A stretch of DNA of 64,000 bases from Streptomyces beihaiensis (GTDB lineage Bacteria > Actinomycetota > Actinomycetes > Streptomycetales > Streptomycetaceae), in assembly GCF_026274175.1 (NCBI RefSeq), contig NZ_JAPHNL010000112.1, positions 62,001 to 126,000 of the forward strand, in the 5' to 3' direction. Position 1 is the first letter of the stretch; every line of letters begins with the position of its first letter. A program made the position numbers and the translations under genes. The notes under the pieces are model-generated. The model was not told the origin of the DNA, did not search any database, and was given only the letters and a program-made list of their open reading frames with translations. Shown here piece by piece: positions 16,107 through 24,382 of this stretch.

Positions 16107-16143
16107 CGACCGCCCCGGGCCCACGGGAGTCGGCGGGCGGTCG
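16107..16143. terminator. Hairpin between convergent genes
   Basis: A 9-bp perfect stem (16107-16115 and 16135-16143) with a 19-nt loop between the stops of two converging genes. Confidence 0.5.
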
Positions 16144-16150
16144 CTCGTGC

Positions 16151-16789
16151 TCAGCGGGCCGCCGCTCGGCGCAGCAGCTCAGTCGCGGCGCCGCCGGTTC
16201 GCACCGCGGGCTCCGGGTCCACGCCCAGAGCCTGGTCGGCGGAGCCGACGCTGGGGCGGCGACCGCCCCGCTCCTCGCCGAGCACCTGCCAGCCGTCCCG
16301 CGTCATGGTGATGTAGGCGCCGCAGCGCAGGCCGTGCAGGGTGCACGCGTCCCGCAGCCCCCACATCCACGCCCCGTCCTCAGGGGTCCAGCGGATGTCG
16401 CCGTCCCGGCAGTAGAGCAGGACGGCCGTCCGTACGGGCGCGCGCCTGCGCAGGTCGTGCGGGATCACGCGGCGCAACTGGCTCAGCAGCGCGTTGCGGA
16501 ACGTCCATCCGTCGGCCGGGCTCGCCCGCCGGGCGAACGAGGCGCTGGCTCTGAGCCGTTCCTCCGGGTCGAGAACGGCCACGACCGCGGTCCGCGCGGT
16601 CGGCCGGTGGCGTGTGTGCAGGCCGCTGACCACCTCGCGCGGATTACGCAGCAGGGGGATGCCGGCCGCCGCCCACTCCGCGGGGTCCAGCAGCCTCGTG
16701 GGGCGGTCGACGGTCTCGGCGGATCTCGAGGAGCGCATCGCGGAGGCGGGCATCGACGATGCCGGGGACGGAACGAATCCGAAGGTCAC
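16151..16789 (-). CDS. Conserved hypothetical protein
   Basis: 212 residues from GTG 16789, which follows a strong GGGAGG at short spacing; an internal ATG 12 codons in is an alternative. Recognisable stretches are LLRNPREVVSGLHTRH, TAVVAVLDPEERLRASASF, PVRTAVLLYCRDGD and HGLRCGAYITMTRDGWQVLGE. The strand-rich core with AVVAVLD and AVLLYCRDGD hints at an alpha/beta fold, loosely reminiscent of JAB/RadC-type proteins, but the metal-binding motif is absent. Function unknown. It is divergent from recQ. Confidence 0.65.
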   Translation of the reverse strand: MTFGFVPSPASSMPASAMRSSRSAETVDRPTRLLDPAEWAAAGIPLLRNPREVVSGLHTRHRPTARTAVVAVLDPEERLRASASFARRASPADGWTFRNALLSQLRRVIPHDLRRRAPVRTAVLLYCRDGDIRWTPEDGAWMWGLRDACTLHGLRCGAYITMTRDGWQVLGEERGGRRPSVGSADQALGVDPEPAVRTGGAATELLRRAAAR

Positions 16790-17093
16790 GGTCCTCCCTT
16801 CGGCGACACCCCTGCCTGCGGGCAGGGTCGGACTGGGGGAGCGCACCGCGGAACAGTCCTGCCGGACCACGGGGAGCGTCCCCCGATTCTTCCCGTCGCA
16901 CCGGCGCACGGCAACGAGCAAATCGGGCCCTCGGGCCGGTATCTGGCGATGCGTCGTCAATATCCCTGCCCACAGGTGAGGCCCAGGATGCGGATCTCGC
17001 GATGCGCGGCGGTGAACCTCGTCACGGCGACAGCCACACCTGGGCTCACCGGCCGATTCGCCGATTGTCAGTGGCGTCGGGTTGCATGGAGAC

Positions 17094-19253
17094 ATGAGCG
17101 ATCTGGAGCTGCGCACCGAGGCGGACGCGATCCTGGCCGAACTGGTAGGCGATCCCGACGGGACCGCGCGCCTGCGGGAGGACCAGTGGCGTGCGGTGGC
17201 GGCTCTGGTGCAGGAGCGAAGGCGCGCCCTGGTCGTGCAGCGCACCGGGTGGGGCAAGTCCGCCGTGTACTTCGTGGCCACCGCGCTGCTGCGGCGGCGC
17301 GGTTCGGGCCCGACGGTGATCATCTCGCCGCTGCTCGCACTGATGCGGAACCAGGTGGAGGCGGCGGAGCGCGCCGGTATCCGCGCACGCACCATCAACT
17401 CGGCCAACCCGGAGGAATGGGAATCCACCTACGGAGAGGTGGAGCGCGGCGAGACGGACGTCCTTCTGGTCAGCCCGGAGCGGCTCAACTCGGTCGACTT
17501 CCGTGAACAGCTGCTGCCCAAACTCGCCGCCACAACCGGCCTCCTGGTGGTCGACGAGGCGCACTGCATCTCCGACTGGGGCCACGACTTCCGCCCCGAC
17601 TACCGGCGGCTGCGGGCCATGCTCGCCGAGCTCGCCCCCGGCGTGCCCGTGCTGGCCACGACGGCGACCGCCAACGCGCGCGTGACCGCGGACGTCGCCG
17701 AACAGCTGGGAACCGGCGCCGGCGAGGCCCTCGTGCTGCGCGGACCGCTCGACCGGGAGAGCCTGCGGCTGGGTGTGGTGCGGCTGCCGGACGCCGCGCA
17801 CCGCCTGGCCTGGCTGGCCGAGCACCTGGACGAACTGTCCGGCTCCGGGATCATCTACACGCTGACGGTCGCCGCGGCGGAGGAGGCCACCGCCTACCTC
17901 CGCTAGCGCGGCTTCGCGGTCGCGTCGTACACGGGCCGCACGGAGAACGCCGATCGGCTGCAGGCCGAGGAGGACCTCCTGGCGAACCGGGTCAAGGCGC
18001 TCGTCGCGACGTCCGCGCTGGGCATGGGCTTCGACAAGCCGGACCTCGGGTTCGTCCTGCACCTGGGCTCCCCGTCCTCGCCGATCGCCTACTACCAGCA
18101 GGTCGGGCGCGCAGGGCGCGGCGTCGACCACGCCGACGTACTGCTGCTGCCGGGGCAGGAGGACGAAGCGATCTGGCGCTACTTCGCTGACACCGCCTTT
18201 CCGCCCGAGGCGCAGGTCCGCCAGACCCTTGCGGCCCTCGCGGAGGCGGGCCGGCCGTTGTCCGTGCCGGCCCTGGAGGCCGCGGTGGAGCTGCGGCGTA
18301 CACGCCTCGAGACCATGCTCAAGGTCCTCGATGTGGACGGGGCGGTCAAGCGGGTCAAGGGTGGCTGGCAGAGCACCGGGCAACCCTGGGTGTACGACAC
18401 GGAGCGGTACGCGTGGGTGGCCCGGCAGCGCGCCGCGGAACAACAGGCGATGCGCGACTATGTCGGCACGGACCGCTGCCGTATGGAGTTCCTGCGGAGG
18501 CAGCTGGACGACGAGGGCGCTGCTCCGTGCGGTCGGTGCGACAACTGCGCGGGCCCCTGGATCGGGGTGAGCGTGTCGGAGCGGACGCTGACCGCGGCCG
18601 TCGAGGAGCTGGACCGACCCGGGGTGGAGATCGCCCCGCGCCGCATGTGGCCGACCGGCATGCCCGCACTCGGCGTCGAGCTGAAAGGGCGTATCCCCGC
18701 GGCGGAGCAGTGCTCGACCGGGCGTGCGCTGGGTCGGCTCTCGGACATCGGCTGGGGCAACCGGCTGCGCCCGCTCCTGGCGGAGAACGCTCCTGATGCG
18801 CCCGTGCCGGACGACGTCCTGCGCGCAGCCGTGGCGGTCCTGGCCGACTGGGCCCGCGCGCCCGGCGGCTGGGCACCGGGCGTGGCGGACGCGATCGACC
18901 GGCCGGTCGGCGTGGTCGCGCTGCCGTCCATGTCGCGGCCGCAGCTGGTCGGTTCGCTCGCGCAGGGCGTCGCGGACATCGGCCGCCTGCCGTTTCTCGG
19001 CACCGTGACCTACACCGGGCCCCGTGGGCCGCACGCTGTGCGGCGCAGCAACTCCGCACAACGCCTCAAGGCGCTCTCCGGCTGCTTCGCCGTCTCCGAC
19101 GACCTGGCCGCGGCGCTCACCCGCGTGCCCGGCCCCGTCCTGCTCGTGGACGACTACACCGACTCCGGCTGGACACTCGCGGTCGCCGCTCGACTGCTCC
19201 GCCGGGCAGGCGGCGGACAGGTTCTTCCCTTGGTGCTCGCCACGGCGGGCTGA
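17094..19253 (+). pseudogene. recQ: recQ-type DNA helicase interrupted by one in-frame amber codon
   Basis: ATG 17094 opens a RecQ helicase: Walker A in RTGWGKSAVYF (~residue 50), DEAH box in VVDEAHCISDWGHDFRPDY (~150) and ATTATANA (~185). At codon 271 (17904-17906) a TAG interrupts the frame, which then continues unchanged for 448 codons through SYTGRTENADRLQAEE, the motif V/VI region (ALGMGFDKPDL, QQVGRAGRG), the zinc site (CRMEFLRRQL...CGRCDNC) and a C-terminal phosphoribosyltransferase-like domain (LLVDDYTDSGWTL). One GAG or CAG to TAG change explains it. Without readthrough the product has only the first RecA lobe and cannot unwind DNA. A sequencing error is possible. Confidence 0.85.
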
Positions 19254-19283
19254 GTCAGACGCGTGTGTCGCGTCACCGACGGG

Positions 19284-19327
19284 CTGTGGACAACCCATGA
19301 CATGTCCCTGATTCAGGTTGTCCACAG
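19284..19327. terminator. 12-bp inverted repeat built from two DnaA-box consensus sequences
   Basis: Arms CTGTGGACAACC (19284-19295) and GGTTGTCCACAG (19316-19327) pair perfectly around a 20-nt loop, 30 bases after the recQ stop. The stem can serve as a terminator. Each arm contains TTGTCCACA, the Streptomyces DnaA-box consensus, in inverted orientation, so DnaA binding is an alternative reading. Confidence 0.5.
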
Positions 19328-19366
19328 AGAAAAGCGGAATTTTGAAGTCCGGTGCATGGTCGTCCC

Positions 19367-20794
19367 ATGACGAATCACAGCGAGCCCGTCGGTGTGACCG
19401 GCGAGGCCAAGATCAACCTCCGCACGGCCGGTGAACTCGCAGAGGCGCTGCCTTACCTGCTCGGATTCAGGCCGGAGCAGAGCATCGTCCTGATCGCCCT
19501 GTACAACGGCCGATTCGGCGGCCGGGTGAGGCTCGGCCTGCCCGAACACCCTGATGACTGGACGGCCGTGGCCGAGCAGATGGCGTGTTGTCTGGTCGGG
19601 GAGTGCGAGCGCAGGGACGGACGGCCCGACAGCATCATCGCGTTCCTCTGCCAGCAGCCGGTGAACGCCGGGGTGGACAGCGGACGGGAGGTGATGGAGC
19701 GGCTGCGGCCCCTGGCACAGCGGCTGCGCACCGCGTGCGGCAGCCTGGACGTGCCGGTGACCGAGGCCCTGTGTCTTTCGGACGGCAGGTACTGGTCCTA
19801 CTGCTGCCCGCGTCGAGAGTGCTGCCCGCCCGATGGCAGGCCCATCCCCGCCGGCGAAAGCTCGGTGATGGCAGCCACCGCCGCGTACGCGGGCATCCAG
19901 GTGCGCGCGTCCGCACCGGAGATGAGGTCACGCCTCATGCCCCTGGAGACAGCGCTCGTAGCCGATCAGGCGCGGGCGCTGGACGCCGCCTCATGGGACC
20001 TCGTGCCCAGAATCCTCACCGACGCCTCGCGGGACGACGTGGAGAAGGAAGTCCTCGATCTGGCCCGCCGAATCATGCGGCGCTTGGCGGCCGCACCGAA
20101 GCGCGCGGACGCGGGCGAGGCCGACCGGCAGGACGACGGGCTGCTGGCTGACGACGAGGCCGCGATGTTGATCATCGGCCTGCAGGACCGGCTCACCAGG
20201 GACGGCGCGGCCGCATGGATGGAGGGCGAGGAGGGCGCGCGGGCGCTGCGGCTGTGGAGGGCATTGGCGCGGCGGTGCGTCGTGCCCTATGGGGAACACG
20301 CCGTGCCGTCACTCACCTTGGCGAGCTGGGTGGCCTGGTCCCTGGGGGACACCGCGGAGGCCGACCAGGCACTGGAGATGGCTCTGACCCTCGACCCCTG
20401 CTATGTCTTCGCCCGCCTTCTGAACGAAGCGCGGGCCGCGGGCCTCGACCCGGAGCCGGTTCGCCGTGCCCTGCGCGCAGGAGCGGCTCACCGGCCCGAC
20501 CAGGAGGAAGCGAGCGACCAGGGCCAGGGCAAGGGCGACGACGGGGGACCGGGCGAGCGGGACGTCAGGGACCCGCGGGGCGCGCGCCCCGTGTCGAGGG
20601 CCGTGCCGGTCCCCGGCGGCGCCGGAGGCCCGGACATGTCCCGGGCCGTCAGGGGACTGGAGGCGGCGGTACGCCGCAGGGGCGCGCGTCGCCCCACTGC
20701 CGGCAGCCGTCCCGCCTGGGCGGGCTCACGGGCTCCGCGTCGCCCCGTGATGCGCCGCAGGGCAGGGCGGCACCGAGGCAGGAGCGACGGATGA
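19367..20794 (+). CDS. DUF4192 domain protein
   Basis: 475 residues, ATG 19367. The DUF4192 signature is at the N terminus: INLRTAGELAEALPYLLGFRPEQSIVLI split as a strand-helix-strand unit, then GGRVRLGLP. Later motifs are DGRYWSYCCPRRECCPPDGRPIP with a Cys-rich loop and a TPR-like LTLASWVAWSLGDTAEADQALEMAL with DPCYVFARLL, typical of the family's C-terminal half. The last ~100 residues are charged, Gly/Arg-rich and probably disordered. Function is unknown. It follows recQ after 113 bp. Confidence 0.85.
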   Translation: MTNHSEPVGVTGEAKINLRTAGELAEALPYLLGFRPEQSIVLIALYNGRFGGRVRLGLPEHPDDWTAVAEQMACCLVGECERRDGRPDSIIAFLCQQPVNAGVDSGREVMERLRPLAQRLRTACGSLDVPVTEALCLSDGRYWSYCCPRRECCPPDGRPIPAGESSVMAATAAYAGIQVRASAPEMRSRLMPLETALVADQARALDAASWDLVPRILTDASRDDVEKEVLDLARRIMRRLAAAPKRADAGEADRQDDGLLADDEAAMLIIGLQDRLTRDGAAAWMEGEEGARALRLWRALARRCVVPYGEHAVPSLTLASWVAWSLGDTAEADQALEMALTLDPCYVFARLLNEARAAGLDPEPVRRALRAGAAHRPDQEEASDQGQGKGDDGGPGERDVRDPRGARPVSRAVPVPGGAGGPDMSRAVRGLEAAVRRRGARRPTAGSRPAWAGSRAPRRPVMRRRAGRHRGRSDG

Positions 20795-20983
20795 TCACGG
20801 CCGCTGGGGAAGGAGTCCGCCGCGCGGACAGAGAGTTCATCCCGGCGCCGGAGCGTTACTCGGGACCTGGCCGCGCCGTTCACTCGTGTGGTGGCGGCGA
20901 CGGCCGGGGCGTGCCGCCGACACGACTACTGGCCCGGCAGGATGCCGTCGCTTGGCGCGACCGCGCGCGAAAGGAGGTCCCAC

Positions 20984-21229
20984 GTGGGGGAGCTGGGTCT
21001 TCACACGTTCGGCAGAGCGTCCGACCGGCGATGTACGGGCAAGGGGGCGGCGCGGGGGCGCCCGGCCGCCGCTCAAGAGGTGCGGCCGAGCCCGCGGCAG
21101 GAATGGCCGCGGGCCCAGAGGTACGAGGAGCCGGCGGCTCTCGCGCCCGATGCGGTCTGCCGGCTGCGCGGGGCAGTGCCGCCCGCGGTGGTGGCGGTCC
21201 CGCCCGCGGCAGCGGGAGGGAAGCGGTGA
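20984..21229 (+). CDS. Short uncharacterised protein with perfect ribosome-binding site
   Basis: 81 residues from GTG 20984. The start is set by an AAGGAGGT Shine-Dalgarno at 20971-20978 with 5-base spacing, the best in the window. Third-position G/C is highest in this frame compared with the other two plus-strand frames over 20930-21100. The TGA overlaps the GTG of the next gene (GTGA), a sign of coupling. The protein (MGELGLHTFGRASDRRC...) is basic, Arg/Ala/Pro-rich and has no recognised domain. It may be a small accessory to the downstream debranching-like protein, or a leader peptide that couples its translation. Confidence 0.55.
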   Translation: MGELGLHTFGRASDRRCTGKGAARGRPAAAQEVRPSPRQEWPRAQRYEEPAALAPDAVCRLRGAVPPAVVAVPPAAAGGKR

Positions 21230-23325
21230 CGACGCCGGACACGGTACGCAACACCCCTCCCGCCGTACCGGCCGCCGACAGCGCCGAAGCCCTCACGCCC
21301 GAACAGACATCTCCTCCACGTGCGACCGGTCAGACATCCCCCCGGGGCCGCCGACTCCGCGCAGTTCCCCGACCGCTGGCAGAACTCCCCTCGGTGCACC
21401 GTTCGTTGGTCTGCGTGGCCCTGCCCGGCCTCGCGATCTCCTCAGAGGACGGTCAGCTGACCGGTCGCGGTCTCGAAGGGTTCTACCGGTCCGGGCGGCG
21501 TCTGCTGTCGCGATGTGAGATCCGGGTGGCGGGCCGCGCCCCCGGGGCGGTCCTGGCGCGCATGGTCTCGGCCGACCGGGCGCGATTCGTGGCGACCGTG
21601 AGAGCGGCCGCCGATGCGGGGCCCGATCCGGACATCGTGGTGGAACGGACCCGGCACGCCGACGGGACCGAGCGGATCACTCTGAGCAGTTCGGCGCCGA
21701 GACCGCTCCGAATCCCGCTGGAAGTGGCGCTCGGCACCGACCTCGCGGAACTGGGCTCCGTGGCCGCCGGACGGCCCGGACGCGAACTGCCCGCCACGGT
21801 CCACGACGCCGGGATGCGGTGGTCGTCACCGTCGGCTGTCTGTGTGGTCGCGGCGACCCCCGCGCCGACCGATGCTCTGGCCTCGGCGGGGTTGCTGCGC
21901 TGGGAGCTTGAGCTGCCCCCGGGCGGAGCCCACAGCGTGGAGCTGCGCGTGCGGGCCGGCGGCACACGCGTGGGCAGGGCCGAGGACCAGCCCGCGGTCC
22001 GTCCCCTGGCCCGCGCCCAGGCGCGCGGGGACGATCCGCGGGTGGCCCCCCTCCTGCATAGCTGCATCGACGACCTGCAGGGGCTGCTGGTGCGTGACCC
22101 GGCGCATCCGCCGGACGTCGCCCTCGCAGCCGGTGTCCCCTGGCGCTGCGGAACGGCACCCGCGGAGGCGCTGGCGGCCGCCCGGATGACTTTGCCGCTC
22201 GGGACACGCCTGGCCGTCGGCACACTGCGCATGCTCGCCCGCACCCAACACCGCGCACCGGGACCGGAGTTCGGCAGGATCCCGGGACCGCTGCGGCACA
22301 CCGGCGCACAGGAGCAGCCGACCTGCACCGGCATCGAGGCCACGTTGCTGTTTCCCGTGGTCCTGGCCGAGGCCAGGCGCTGGGGGCTGGCCGACCGGGA
22401 TGTCGCCGAGCTGCTCCCCCCGGCCGAGCGCTGCCTGCAGTGGCTGCTGGCCGCGGGCCGCGAGAGGCTGTACGTTCCCGATCCCGGCCCTGGGGGACCA
22501 CAGCGGTGCGAGACCCAGGCGCACGCCCACCGGGCCGCACTTGTGGGAGCTGATCTGCTCGACGCCTGTGCCAGACCCGGCGGCTCCGAGCTGAGGCAGT
22601 GGGCGCAGGCGATGCGGGCGGCCTTCCGGGAGGACTTCTGGGTCGAGGACCGGGCGGGCGGGCGCCCCGCCGCGCTGCGGACCCCGGAGGGGTGTGCGGT
22701 CCCGCGGCTGGTCGGCGCCGCCGCGCATCTCCTCGACACGGGCCTGCTGGGGGCGGGGCGCCTCGCGCCGGGGCTGCTGGACCGGGTGCAGACGGAGCAG
22801 TTGGCGAGGCTCCTCGGTGGGCCCGGGCTCGACTCGGGCTGGGGCCTGCGCAGCTCGGCGACCAGGGAACCGTCGTACAACCCGTTCGGGCATAGCGCCG
22901 GAGCGGTGCGCGTGCGGGAGACCGCGGTCGCCGTCTCGGGCCTGGCCGCCGCCGGCTACGAGAAGGAGGCGGCCTCCCTGCTCACCGGTCTCGTCGGCGC
23001 TGCCGAGGCGTTCGGCTACCGGCTGCCCGAGATGTACGCGGGGGAGCAGCGGATCGCGGGAGGTGCTCCGTTGCCGCACCCCTCGGCCTGCAGACCGGCC
23101 GCCGTCGCCGCGGCCGCCGGTGTGCACGTCCTGGCCACGCTCGTCGGTGTCCGCCCCGACGCGCCCGGTCGGACGGTCGCGCTCTCCCCGTTGCGCGGAG
23201 CACCGCTGGGCGAGGTCGGACTGACCGGTCTGCGAGTGGCGGGGCACGGTTTCGCCGCGCGTGTCAGCAGACTCGGCGTCGCCATGGTCGAAGAAGCGGC
23301 GGACGACCTGCAGCTGGGAGTGTGA
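21226..23325 (+). CDS. Glycogen debranching N-terminal-domain protein (amylo-1,6-glucosidase-like)
   Basis: 699 residues, GTG 21226 with GGGAGGG 5 bases upstream. Residues ~60-290 match the glycogen-debranching N-terminal beta domain (SVHRSLVCVALPGLAIS, GLEGFYRSGRRLLSRCEIRV, LRWELELPPGG). Residues ~300-690 look like the helical (alpha/alpha)6 barrel, ending in GYEKEAASLL and FGYRLPEMYAGEQR. In debranching relatives the segment before that reads WPHD-T; here it is VRVRETAVAV, so the active site may be altered. Glycosidase activity on alpha-glucans is therefore uncertain. Translation is coupled to the small upstream gene. Confidence 0.75.
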   Translation: MTTPDTVRNTPPAVPAADSAEALTPEQTSPPRATGQTSPRGRRLRAVPRPLAELPSVHRSLVCVALPGLAISSEDGQLTGRGLEGFYRSGRRLLSRCEIRVAGRAPGAVLARMVSADRARFVATVRAAADAGPDPDIVVERTRHADGTERITLSSSAPRPLRIPLEVALGTDLAELGSVAAGRPGRELPATVHDAGMRWSSPSAVCVVAATPAPTDALASAGLLRWELELPPGGAHSVELRVRAGGTRVGRAEDQPAVRPLARAQARGDDPRVAPLLHSCIDDLQGLLVRDPAHPPDVALAAGVPWRCGTAPAEALAAARMTLPLGTRLAVGTLRMLARTQHRAPGPEFGRIPGPLRHTGAQEQPTCTGIEATLLFPVVLAEARRWGLADRDVAELLPPAERCLQWLLAAGRERLYVPDPGPGGPQRCETQAHAHRAALVGADLLDACARPGGSELRQWAQAMRAAFREDFWVEDRAGGRPAALRTPEGCAVPRLVGAAAHLLDTGLLGAGRLAPGLLDRVQTEQLARLLGGPGLDSGWGLRSSATREPSYNPFGHSAGAVRVRETAVAVSGLAAAGYEKEAASLLTGLVGAAEAFGYRLPEMYAGEQRIAGGAPLPHPSACRPAAVAAAAGVHVLATLVGVRPDAPGRTVALSPLRGAPLGEVGLTGLRVAGHGFAARVSRLGVAMVEEAADDLQLGV

Positions 23326-23406
23326 CCGGTTCGGGCCGGGGCTGGACGCGTGCCGACAGGGCAGGGCGCGGACGGCCGAGGACGCAACGATCGGAGGGAG
23401 TGTTTA

Positions 23407-23421
23407 TCGTCAGGCAGACGA
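23407..23421. promoter_or_regulatory. Operator-like dyad TCGTC-N5-GACGA before the NUDIX gene
   Basis: Arms TCGTC (23407-23411) and GACGA (23417-23421) fill the spacer just upstream of the -10 box TATGAT. A bound repressor there would block RNA polymerase. Confidence 0.5.
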
Positions 23422-23422
23422 C

Positions 23423-23428
23423 TATGAT
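23423..23428 (+). promoter_or_regulatory. -10 box TATGAT, probably leaderless
   Basis: TATGAT ends 6 bases before ATG 23435, placing transcription start at or next to the start codon. Confidence 0.55.
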
Positions 23429-23434
23429 CGTTCC

Positions 23435-24196
23435 ATGTCACCCTACGACCCGTCGGCCTTCCCACCCTTCGCTGTCACCGTCGACCTGGTCGTGCTGACC
23501 GTGCGCCGTCACGCGTTGTGCGCGCTGGCCATCCGGCGTGGGGAACCGCCGTTCCAGGGGCGTTGGGCACTGCCCGGCGGCTTCGTGCGCGACGACGAGG
23601 ACCTCACGGCAGCCGCCGCGCGTGAACTGGCCGAGGAGACGGGGCTGATCGCCCACGACCCGGGCGCGCCGACTCCGGACAACGGCGCGCATCTGGAACA
23701 ACTGGCGACATACGGCGACCCGCACAGGGACCCGCGGATGCGTGTGGTCAGCGTCGCCCATCTGGCGCTCGCCCCTGACCTGCCCGCGCCGCGCCCGGGC
23801 GGCGACGCGAACAGTGCGCGCTGGGCGCCGGTCGAGGCCCTCCTGAACCAAGGGGGCTACGGCCGGGACGGGGAACAGGCCGCGCCGCTCGCCTTCGATC
23901 ACGCGCGAATCCTCGCGGACGGCGTCGAGCGTGCACGCTCGAAGATCGAGTATTCCTCGCTCGCCACAGCGTTCTGCCCGCCGGAATTCACCGTCGGCGA
24001 GCTGCGGAGGGTGTACGAGGCGGTCTGGGGAGTCGCCCTGGATCCGCGCAACTTCCACCGCAAGGTGACCGGGACGCCCGGATTCCTCGTGCCGACGGGT
24101 GGCACGACCACCCGTCAGGGCGGGCGGCCTGCCCAACTCTTCCGCGCCGGCGGGGCGACGCTGCTCAACCCCCCGATGCTCCGTCCGGAGGTCTGA
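23435..24196 (+). CDS. NUDIX hydrolase with NrtR-like winged-helix domain
   Basis: 253 residues, ATG 23435. The Nudix box is intact: GGFVRDDEDL...REL.EETGL fits Gx5Ex7REUxEExGU (~residues 46-68), so hydrolysis of ADP-ribose or a related nucleotide is possible. The C-terminal part (FTVGELRRVYEAVWGVALDPRNFHRKVT) is the winged helix found in NrtR/ADP-ribose-sensing regulators. Such proteins bind operators and release them on sensing ADP-ribose or NAD-related metabolites. The dyad at 23407-23421 over its own promoter suggests autoregulation. No NAD biosynthesis genes are nearby. Confidence 0.85.
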   Translation: MSPYDPSAFPPFAVTVDLVVLTVRRHALCALAIRRGEPPFQGRWALPGGFVRDDEDLTAAAARELAEETGLIAHDPGAPTPDNGAHLEQLATYGDPHRDPRMRVVSVAHLALAPDLPAPRPGGDANSARWAPVEALLNQGGYGRDGEQAAPLAFDHARILADGVERARSKIEYSSLATAFCPPEFTVGELRRVYEAVWGVALDPRNFHRKVTGTPGFLVPTGGTTTRQGGRPAQLFRAGGATLLNPPMLRPEV

Positions 24197-24382
24197 GCCC
24201 CGTTTGGAGGTCTGGCAACTCCCCGTTGCCTGCGCGTCTCCGGTGTCCGAAGATCTTCGGACACACCTGCCCGAAAAGGCGGAAATATCGCGTTATCTTG
24301 CTGCGGTACCCGCGGGGCCCGTCCGTCGCCACACATGGGCGGCCCCGGCCGCCGAGCGGTCACCCATCCTGTGAGGCAAGCG

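Noticed and set aside
20791-21225. N-terminal extension of the debranching-like protein back to ATG 20791
   Set aside because: Third-position G/C is low in this frame over that stretch, and GTG 21226 has a strong ribosome-binding site plus a GTGA overlap with the small gene.
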